A stretch of DNA of 64,000 bases from Trichoderma breve (taxonomy: Eukaryota; Ascomycota; Sordariomycetes; Hypocreales; Hypocreaceae): positions 558,001 through 622,000 of the forward strand of contig NC_079235.1 in the NCBI RefSeq assembly GCF_028502605.1, written 5' to 3'. A program made the position numbers and the translations under genes. Shown here one piece after another: positions 13,225 to 21,904 of this stretch. Positions within the stretch are counted from its first letter, which is position 1; each line of letters starts with the position of its first letter. Under the pieces are notes generated by a model that worked only from the letters and a program-made list of their open reading frames with translations, was not told the DNA's origin and made no database searches.

Positions 13225-13682
13225 GTGCACCTCGTTTTTCATGGGAGTGGTTATTCAGCACCCCAGTGACTGCGTGGACTTCAAGTGTAAGAACAGGATG
13301 CTAAGGAAAGTTCTTTCTTGCTACTACCGGTACTTATCTAGGTAACAGACGCTCAGCTCCCTGACTATCTGCTGCTGTTTTTACTTCCTTCCAGTATCGT
13401 TACACATCGCTGCTTTCTTCTCGTATCTGCTACTACAGCTGTATTTCTCTAGAATGTGGTATTATCACTAGCCTTACAATCGAGACACGAGATGCTGGAT
13501 ATCAGAGTTGAAGTGCTGAACAGTCAGTCTCTTTCTTCAGCATTAATGTATAGCTGCATGATCATAAACTAGTCCAACTTATGGTTGGGCATCTAAGAGG
13601 CGTCCAAGTGGCGTCCATAGTATGTAAATATAATCACAATCTTCGTACACATCAGATACGCCGCAAAGATGATCCCAGCAGC
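13225..13682. other. Intergenic region between convergent genes
   Basis: About 460 bp between the stops of the CTF1-like factor and the MFS transporter. Pyrimidine-rich near 13370-13450. No gene seen; presumably the two 3' untranslated regions. Confidence 0.6.
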
Positions 13683-15944
13683 CTACTTCTCCTCACCGTG
13701 AACATTCGCATCCACCACATCCTCCACCTGCCTCACCTTATCCTTCAAAACCATACCATCCTCATCAAATACAGTGAGCGCCTCGCCATGCTCCAAATCT
13801 CGCTGGAACAGCGCCCCGATCCTGGTGGCCTCGGGATCGAGGAACGTCCACACAGATCGGCCCTTGGAAAACAAAAAGTCCATCTCCTCCAGTGTTTTGC
13901 CGGCCGACTCGGGGTAGAATAAGTATACGACGACGGACATGAGATAGCACAGGGCCATGAATATCATGTACAGTTTCCAGCTGTTGCCATTGGAAACCAC
14001 GTCAGCATGCTATCGAATCAAATAGAAGTATGGAGAGAAATGCGTACCTGATCTTTGCCATGGCGGTGGGAATATACAAGGCAAACCAAAAGTTCTACAC
14101 TCAATTAGCCTGGTGTTCATCACAGTAATAGTTAGCTTCCCCTTACGATGAACCAGTTCGTCGCAGTCGTCATGGATGTGGCTCGACCACGCATGCTCAT
14201 GCTGAAAATCTCGGGCGGATAGACCCAAGCGACACAAGCCCAAGTAATCGCAAACCATGCAACATATATATACACGAAAGCGATAATCGTTCGGGATGCC
14301 GCGGCATTCGTAAAGTCGAAGTTGGTCTTTTGCGTAAGCGAATCGAAGACGGGATCACCTAGCAGCGCCAAATCAGTATACGAGACAAAATCTGCACGAG
14401 AGTCGGCATCAATCATACCGTAGGCTTTCATCAGGACACCGATAATCATCATCGAAATGCCCATTCCAACGCCGCCGATAACCATGGGCCATCGCCGTCC
14501 CCATTTGTCCATGTAGTACATGTTTGGGTATGTGAAGACGTTGAGGACAACGCCTTGAAGGCCGTTTGCCAAGAGAGACGAGGAAGTTGCTCCGAGACCG
14601 GCTTGTTGGAAGAGGAAGACGGCGTAGTACATGATCCTATATCGAGTTAGGAGCAGGTATCTGGAGAGTGGATGTTGCAAGGCTGACTTACACATTGATA
14701 CCAGTCATTGATTGCCAAAATTGCTGTTGTCGTTAGCTCTTAGTTATAGGATACCAAAGTTCGGTGGAACTTACGACACCAATACCGATCCACATGCGGC
14801 GTCTTTGCGATCCAAGTAACAAGTCAAAGTAGCTAGGTGGCGGATGGTTCTTCTCAAATGAAAGCTTGGCCACAATCTCTGCGAGTTCTGCTTGCACGTA
14901 GGGATCATTAATGTCTCCACCGGCGTGGACTTGGGCAAGGACCTGCAGGGCTTCTTCTTGTCTGTCTTTCTGGACGAGCCATCTGGGCGATTCGGGCATG
15001 AACCACATGGTGACGTGAAGAGCTACAGTAGCCTGCATATCGTTAGCTACTTTAGCCTTTAGATGTGCTTAGGGTAGAGGAAACTTACAATCATTTGTAG
15101 GCCCATTGGAAGTCTCCATGCTGCGGAGCCATTGATGTGGCTTGTACCGAATTGAATCCAAAAAGCGATGAGAATACCGAAATTGACAAAACACTGGAAA
15201 ACGCTGATGATACGACCACGAATCCTACAACATCATTAACAATAATTCCCACTTATAAGATGAATTGACATACTCTCGCGGCGCAATCTCACTTTGATAC
15301 ATAGTAACCTAAACCAGTCAGCATCCATCTACTACGGCGACGAGCAGCAATCAATTCCTCACCATCATCGTCAAGCACCCATTTCCTAGCCCATTGATGA
15401 CTCTCCCCGCAACAAGAGCCTCAATGTTATTCGCCGCCGCAGAAATGGCACAGCCAATCGTAAAGATTGCTGAGCCCAGCAAAATCGTCCTCTTTCTTCC
15501 CAGCCTATCCGCAAGGAACGCACCCGTTAACAGAGACCCAGCAAAAGCCCCTGCCAAAATTGACGCGGTGATTCCTCCTTGACGGAAATTGCTTGGATTC
15601 TTAAAGTACGTCAAGAACTGTGGCATGGCCAAGATGCCGCCTTGGTGTTGAGTTAGTCGACATTATTCCCGAAACCGTGGCGTTTTTTCTCAGTGTGTAT
15701 TTTAAAACTCACTCATTGAGCCCGTGTCCTAAAAGATAAGCAATTAATTATCAGATTTTCAATAGTCTTCCCGTAATATAGCTTCCGCACTTACATATCC
15801 AAAGGCTAAGCCTCCGGTACATGGCGCAATGCCGTAGAAATATACTGCCTAATACACCACAACACCACAACGTCAGCATCCCTCTCATTCCAATTCAACT
15901 CAACACAACAAAGACAACAAGAATATCTTTACCTTTCTTACCAT
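13683..15944 (-). CDS. MFS sugar transporter (SP family)
   Basis: Twelve-helix proton-coupled or facilitative uptake carrier of the sugar porter family. Eleven coding exons on the minus strand: 15944..15933, 15848..15795, 15728..15713, 15640..15363, 15308..15274, 15224..15089, 15032..14775, 14723..14692, 14636..14147, 14094..14048 and 13980..13683, totalling 551 aa with phase kept at every junction. Family signatures seen: DTGSMSGG after helix 1, LADRLGRKRT, APREIRGR, PESPRWLVQ, QFWQSMTGINVIMYY, DKWGRRWP and PESAGKTLEE. The last junction uses the acceptor GGCAACAG (branch CTGAC), which restores ISWKLYMIF; an earlier AG would break the frame. Exon 1 codes only four residues and exon 3 only 16 nt. 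Substrate is unknown; the divergent acid-sugar dehydratase next to it suggests a hexuronic/aldonic acid or related sugar. Confidence 0.9.
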
Positions 15945-16488
15945 ATTGACATGGAAACTTAAACAATCAACTTCATCTTATCGTATACATCAATTACACC
16001 CATCATCACCAGCTCAATTATATACCAAACTGCCATGCCTAGAAATACCCGAAATGCCGTCACGAGCACCATGATTGGACAAGACCATCGACTTACCCCA
16101 GACTCCACAACATCCGCATCACCCCAGATTCGTCTAGTCGGCCGGCTAGCCGAGACCCCCAAATACGGGATCATCGTGAACTGGATCCTCCAGATAATTC
16201 CCCGACCAACGTCTGGGGTAAGATGGCATCCAGCAGCAACTTTCTACCGGCGGGAGTTTCCAGGAGCCGAAGTGCCGGTGGGAGGTCCATGATTGGCCGT
16301 GATACCATCGGTGCAGGTCGCGATTTCGACATATATCTAATCGCATGTCGCTGAGCTTTCAAAGCTGTGTATCCTGCGACTGTGGAAGCTTATTCTGCGT
16401 ATAAGTATTGTACAAAGACCTACAATTGCGCTGGCTTTTCTTCTTTGTCGACACTTGCAGGTTGCGACAGCATTAATAGGGTTTCACA
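15945..16488. promoter_or_regulatory. Divergent promoter of MFS transporter and acid-sugar dehydratase
   Basis: 544 bp shared by two head-to-head genes. It contains the inverted repeat TCGGC-CGGCTA-GCCGA at 16138..16153, a CGG...CCG arrangement of the kind bound by Zn2Cys6 dimers (inference). The plus-strand start is preceded by a pyrimidine-rich stretch and TTTCACA just before the ATG. Confidence 0.6.
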
Positions 16489-18071
16489 ATGGCGCCTTCA
16501 CGAACAGACACAAACGGCAGTGGAGAGTTCCTGGGCTCTTACACAGCCGCCTCAGAAGTCAAGATCACAGGCTTTGAAGCTCATGGTAAGATATCTCTAA
16601 GTTCATACTTACAAATATCAGAGACTCATTATACCTTCACAGACTTGAGATTTCCCACCAGCCTTGACCTCTCTGGCTCAGATGCCATGAACCCCGGCCC
16701 CAACTACAGCGCCGCATACATCATCCTCAAAACCACCACAGATCTCCAGGGCCACGGCTTCGCATTCACAATCGGCCGCGGCAACAACCTGTGCACAACC
16801 GCCGCCGAGATGATCGCCGAGCGCCTCGTCGGGAAGTCGCTCGCCGAGCTGACGGAGAACATGGGCCAGACGTGGCGGCACCTCGTCTCCGACTCGCAGC
16901 TGCGCTGGGTCGGTCCGGAAAAGGGCGTCATTCACTTGGGTCTCAGCACATGCGTCAATGCTGTCTGGGATCTTTGGGGGCGGTACTTGAATAAGCCGGT
17001 GTGGAAGATTGTGGCGGACATGACGCCAGAGGAGTTTGTCAATTGTATTGACTTTCGGTATATTGTTGATGCTATCACTCCGGAGGAGGCTATTGCGTTG
17101 TTGCGCGAGCAAGAGAAGACTAAAGCTGCAAGGCTGGAAGATGCGCGTGTTAGCAAGGCTGTGCCGGCTTATACGACGCAGGCTGGGTGGCTGGGCTTTT
17201 CGGACGAGAAGATGGTACAGCTGATCAAGTCGAATCTTGATCAAGGCATGGACAAGTTCAAGTTCAAGGTTGGCGGAAACCTTGAGGATGATAAACGACG
17301 ACTGCAGATTGCTCGTGATACCATCGGATATGACCGCCTGCTTATGGTGGACGCCAACCAGGTGTGGAGCGTACCTGAGGCAATCGACTACATGCTTCAT
17401 CTTGTCAAGTATAAGCCACTGTAAGTTGTTTACCTTTAAACGCGTTCGTCATGGGCAAGCATACTGACGTGCATTAATCTTACAGTTTCATCGAAGAGCC
17501 TACCTCACCTGATGATATCCTCGGCCACGCTGAGATTAGAAAGGCACTGAAGCCGCATGGCGTCGGTGTTGCTACCGGCGAGCATTGCCAGAACCGCGTC
17601 ATGTTCAAGCAGCTGCTTCAAGCCGGATCGATTGACTACTGCCAAATCGATGCTTGCAGATTAGGTGGCGTAAACGAAGTCATGGCCGTTTTGCTAATGG
17701 CCAAGAAGTGAGTCTACAAGCGAATATTTTTTCTACGACGTCAAGCTCATATAGCTAACCTATTCGACAGATTCAATGTGCCTATTGTTCCTCACAGCGG
17801 TGGCATTGGCCTGAATGAATACACGCAACACCTAGCTCTGATTAACTACCTGTGTGTGGCGGGAGAAAAGAGCCTGCTGGAACACATCACTTCGTTCCGC
17901 GAGGTGCTGACGAATCCTTGCCAGACCAAGGATGGCCACTTTGTCACACCACATGAATCGGGATACAGCGTAGAGTATAAGCCTGAGGCGATTGAGAAGT
18001 ACACATATCCTGCGGGTAGCTTCTGGAGGAGTGAGCAGGGATTGGCTATCATTAATGAGCCAAAGATATAA
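16489..18071 (+). CDS. Enolase-superfamily acid-sugar dehydratase (L-galactonate/L-fuconate dehydratase-like)
   Basis: Predicted to remove water from an aldonic acid, giving a 2-keto-3-deoxy acid; fungal LGD1 does this to L-galactonate in D-galacturonate breakdown. Exons 16489..16585, 16643..17420, 17486..17707 and 17771..18071 give 465 aa. The mandelate-racemase-type active site is visible: KxK lysines at about 239/241, metal ligands D269 (VDANQVW), E295 ([10 protein letters not shown]) and about E324 (TGEHCQN), and the catalytic His at about 374 (VPHSGGIG). [14 protein letters not shown] and IGRGNN near the N-terminus are typical of the fungal family. The first 18 or so residues before [11 protein letters not shown] are an extension relative to the core. 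It may be the main LGD1 or a paralogue for another sugar acid; substrate is inferred only from family and the divergent transporter. Confidence 0.88.
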
Positions 18072-18164
18072 CATTGCAAATAAGATTTAAAGGCGTATGA
18101 TATAGACAGAAAGTAATTTAAGGATATCTAAATAAATGAGGGAGTGGCTATTTGCCAACCCGGA

Positions 18165-19077
18165 TTATACGACTTCTTGGCCCTTCTTGAAGCTTGGGCG
18201 AGCTAGGAGCTTCTCAAGCCACTTTTCTAGGTGAGGGAACTCATGAAGAGAAACACCGTCCAGGTCTAGAAATTGAGTCATCGCAATTAGCTAAACATGA
18301 TAACCTAGGCACATAGTATACATAGGAAAGGGCCTTACCGTGATTGACCACCCAGCCAAAACAGGCTATATCGGCAATAGTAACGCGGTCGCCGACGAGC
18401 AGGCCGTGTGGAGACTTGGCCAGATGGGTGTCCATGGTGCGATAGAGACGATTAGTCTCATTGGCGTAGCGGCTGATGCCGTACTCAATCTTTTCGGCTG
18501 CGTATCCTGCGGGTATCTCATTAGTATATGAACTCTCGAGGGATTGCATTTTACAATAGCTTACTTCGGAAATGCTCCAGTTGTCCTTGCATGGGGCCTA
18601 AGCCACCGATCTGCCATGAGAGCTAGAAGAAATGTCAGTCATTTTGGTCCCGAGGCATATTGACTAGTTCCCGGAGCTTCACAAACGTACCCAGCTCTTT
18701 ACTTCCCAGTATTCACGGGAGTCCCTTGGATATGAGACCTTATTGTCCTTGTCGTAGCGGTCAACAAGATACTCAAGGATAGGTCCGCTTTCAAAGACGC
18801 GGATCTTCTGTCCGTCGGACCATTCATCTGTCATGGCTGGGATTCTGCCATTGGGGTTGATCTCCAGATACCATGGCTCTTTCTGCTCGTTCTCCCTTAG
18901 TTTGACGTGGTACAGCTAAAATGTGTCAGTTTGTTGGCTCTATGCAACTATTTATTTAGAAGAACCAATGTCTCTTCGCACCTTGTAGTCGAGTCCAAGT
19001 TCCTGAAGCAGGATCGGAACTTTGATGCCGTTTGGAGTTGACGCGGTGTAAAGCGTAATGTTGGTCTTAGTAGACAT
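18165..19077 (-). CDS. Glutathione S-transferase, Ure2/YfcG type
   Basis: Glutathione-dependent transferase or disulfide-bond reductase. Five exons on the minus strand: 19077..18982, 18915..18691, 18622..18565, 18506..18339 and 18265..18165, 215 aa. The thioredoxin-like half begins ITLYTASTPNGIKVPILLQE and has NPNGRIPAM and the ESGPILEYL glutathione-binding motif; the alpha-helical half has WQIGGLGPMQGQ and ITIADIACFGW-like VTIADIACFGWV. No active-site Cys is seen in the usual place, fitting the Ser/Asn-type nu/Ure2 group. It ends 93 bp from the stop of the acid-sugar dehydratase, in convergent orientation. Confidence 0.9.
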
Positions 19078-20758
19078 GCTGACTGATCGGACTTGTCGTT
19101 GTGCACAACAAGGTGTCTTGTTCTTCTCAAGGGTAAGTCTACGAGGCAAAAACTGTAACTGATGGCGGATGAAGCTCTGTCTCAATGTTGGTTGCATTGT
19201 CTTGGGGAGCTCAAGTGGTTGAACGACGTGGCTGATTTATGGTTTTAAGCTTAGAGAGTGGCAATCCGTATGACAGAGAGTCTCTTGGATCCAAGTCGGA
19301 AATCCCCCACCTTTTGCCCTGTTAATGCCTGGACAACTACTTACACATGGATCGGTTTAGCCTCACATCTCCCGTCTTCTTTCCGCCCTTTAGCGGTTTC
19401 GTAATGTTGAGTAACGGACGATTTGTCACATGCGTGTTAGTAACAGGGCAACATGGCCCACCACCATGTACGTCAGTTGGTAGTCTCTTGCTGAAGAGCC
19501 AAAATCGCTGAATAATTTTTGGCCCACATTGGAACGAATTGGTGCGTATTTATACGGGAAACATACCGCCTGCAGATACGCGACTTGTAGATATCCAGCA
19601 AGATTATGTTGCAATGGTACTTGGAGGTTCACGTCATACATGCACGATCCAACCATTCAATATTTAGCTAAAGATTACATATTACTCTGCAAAATTGCTC
19701 CGAATGCCACTCAATGCACAACTCTTAACCTCAACTCGATCCCAACTCATTTCTTCTCGGTCCATCAATCTTGGCTTCCAGTGTATGGATAACATGGATT
19801 TCCCGATACACAAAACGAACAGCTTTCCTCTATACTATATTCTACTACAAGCCTCCTAAAAGATAACCCAAGAGTATGGTACGAGACATTTTGTATGTAA
19901 TGTACTGGCTGTCAACCACTTCAATCAAGATCATTTCATGAACCAAAATAACTCATAGAGCATGATTTCCCCCCAGCCAATAGTAGCCCAACTTAACAGT
20001 ATCGGACTTTAAAACCCTAGTCATTGCTTTGGTGATGTCAAATTCGTTACAAGCGCATTGAGCGCCAAACTTCGATCTCCTGCTTTCATTGAGTATACAC
20101 TGCGTGATTGACGAATAGCTCAAAAGCATATTACAAACAGAAGATATAACATCCAGTTTCTCTGTGGCTAGTTGATACTCAATCGTAACCACAAAACATT
20201 CCTCGAAGCGGGAATGTTGCTTCTCCAAATACATGTAAAAGCTCGAGTAAGAAACCCGCATGAGGCCATATACATATACAGCCTCCGGAGGAAGTCAAAA
20301 GAAAGCACGAATTCTGGAAAGACTTTTAATCTCGGACTATGATGAACCCGATATGAAGCCCGTGAATTCTTACTCTAGACATTTAGTTGGTCATCAATAA
20401 GCCAAGCCGTTCTTGTTACAAAGATGGTGGTGATACAATGAAAATTGCAGTGAAAAAGCGCTGCCAGTCAAACAGCTGGTAGAACATGCATTCATCAGCT
20501 GGCAGAATATTTTATCAACAGCTGGCAGATTAAAACCAAACGGCATACCTGCATAGTCGGGCGATAAGATATCAACGCACAACTGCAACCTTTTTCTTCC
20601 TCTTTTCCTTATCTTATTTTCTTTCTTCAGCTTCTCTCTTCTTTCACCACTTTAGAGACAGCTCTTCTTGCTCGCTCTTTTGGTACGTGCCATCTCTCAT
20701 CCATCCCCAATCCGTTCATCCTAATTCTTTGATTAGTGTTTCCTTTTGAAGTGACAAG
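19078..20758. other. Intergenic region upstream of the H3-like gene
   Basis: About 1.7 kb. The left part is the GST promoter; the centre (19430-20400) is AT-rich without a credible gene; the right part holds the three regularly spaced CAGCTG sites and then a pyrimidine-rich leader (20590-20660, TTTCTTCC/TCTTTTCC) leading into the H3-like ORF. Confidence 0.55.
20473..20524. promoter_or_regulatory. Three CAGCTGG sites at exact 23-bp spacing
   Basis: CAGCTG occurs at 20473, 20496 and 20519, each followed by G and a YAGA-like flank (CAGCTGGTAGA, CAGCTGGCAGA, CAGCTGGCAGA). The repeats are direct, 235-290 bp upstream of the ATG of the H3-like gene. An operator for a bHLH or other palindrome-binding factor is the simplest reading (inference). 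Confidence 0.55.
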
Positions 20759-21330
20759 ATGGATCGAACGGAAGAAACTGCTCGCGTATCCCCGGACAAC
20801 GACTCGCAAGGAAAGGTGGCGATGGTCAAGCAAGAAGGAGACGAGGATCTTTGCAAGCCTCTCGCGGCGAAAGCAACTCCCAAGATGATCCCACAGAAAG
20901 CTGCTCGCAGGCGGTTCATTATCCGTCAAAATTCTGTGCGGCGCTTCGGACCTGGCAGTAAGTTCATGCTTGTTGCACGTATTATCTTACAATTCTAACA
21001 ACTTCAGCGAAATCGAACCTAGTCATTGGCAAGATGGCCTTCGTTAGGCTTTGCCAGTCTGTTGCCTCTGAGATTGGTCATCGTCGCCTTCGCTTTGATG
21101 GGGCTGCAATGAACGCGGTTCAAGAAGTATGCGGAGCCTTCCTCGTCAATTATTTCTCCGGTAATTCTCTATCATTCTCTGTATCAAACTGAACACTAAC
21201 GTCTCTAGCCCTTAATGTTATTGAGAATCGTGCAAACCGTGCCACGGTCATGCTCACCGACGCCGCACTTTTGAAGCAGGCGTTGGACGTCCTCGAGCTT
21301 ACTCCGAAAGAAAAACCTACAAGCAATTAG
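20759..21330 (+). CDS. Divergent histone H3-like protein
   Basis: Small basic/acidic protein clearly derived from histone H3. Exons 20759..20957, 21008..21160 and 21209..21330 give 157 aa. The first residues after Met, DRTEETARVS, align without gaps to H3 residues 1-10, with K4->E, Q5->E and K9->V and with R2, T3, T6, A7, R8, S10 kept. After an acidic insertion, KPLAAKATPKMIP matches H3 18-30 (lysines at the K18, K23 and K27 places kept). FGPGT corresponds to H3 YKPGT, but the following alpha-N helix is almost entirely missing. The histone fold then runs AFVRLCQSVASE, LRFDGAAMNAVQEVCGAFLV and NRATVMLTDAALLKQAL, matching alpha-1, alpha-2 and loop 2/alpha-3. It is not an ordinary H3 and lacks a typical CENP-A look. 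Function unknown; expression is not shown by sequence, but intact frame and clean introns argue against a pseudogene. Confidence 0.85.
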
Positions 21331-21904
21331 ATTTGGTTATACCAATTGAGACGGCCTCAGAGTTTCTGTAAGGTGAACCGCTTGGCTTTATTGCGAGGGG
21401 GTTACAGTTAAACATGTGTTTACTAAGTAGATACCGAATTAGCTATGTAGTTTGCTCTTGGCAGTACTAGCATTTTGTTCGGAACTTGTCTCAGTCTAGC
21501 GATTGTTCCCTATAATTGATTCCTACAAACGTTTCCTACAACTATTTTTGACCCATATTTTAAGCACTTTAGAGGCCGTGCGGATGTATTATCAAGTCGG
21601 CATCGAATTTGGCAAAGAACGGCTCGTTAGTCAATATGTGATGCACATCGCCGAAATTGAGCGGCGTTCGGCCATTTTCGGCCACTCCTTTGAGTGAGAC
21701 GTAGACGATAATGTAGCCACGCACATAGGCGAAAACGATGATCTTTCAATAGTAAGACTGATATAGTCAAACGATGACGTATAATAATATCAACTCGGTA
21801 TTGTGTACTTATATAGTCACTGCATATGTAGAGCGGGAAGCCGGTCCCTCTTCCAACTCTAATCTCCTCATTGTCACTTATCATTCCCCTACGTTATCTA
21901 CATA
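21331..21904 (+). promoter_or_regulatory. Promoter region of the aconitase-family gene with a TCGGC direct repeat
   Basis: 574 bp between the H3-like stop and the hydratase ATG. At 21668..21682 it holds TCGGC-CATTT-TCGGC, a direct repeat also present (with variation) upstream of the cluster regulator and between the PrpD and lyase genes. A further CGG lies at 21662. The rest looks like 3' untranslated sequence of the H3-like gene plus promoter; I see no other gene. Confidence 0.6.
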
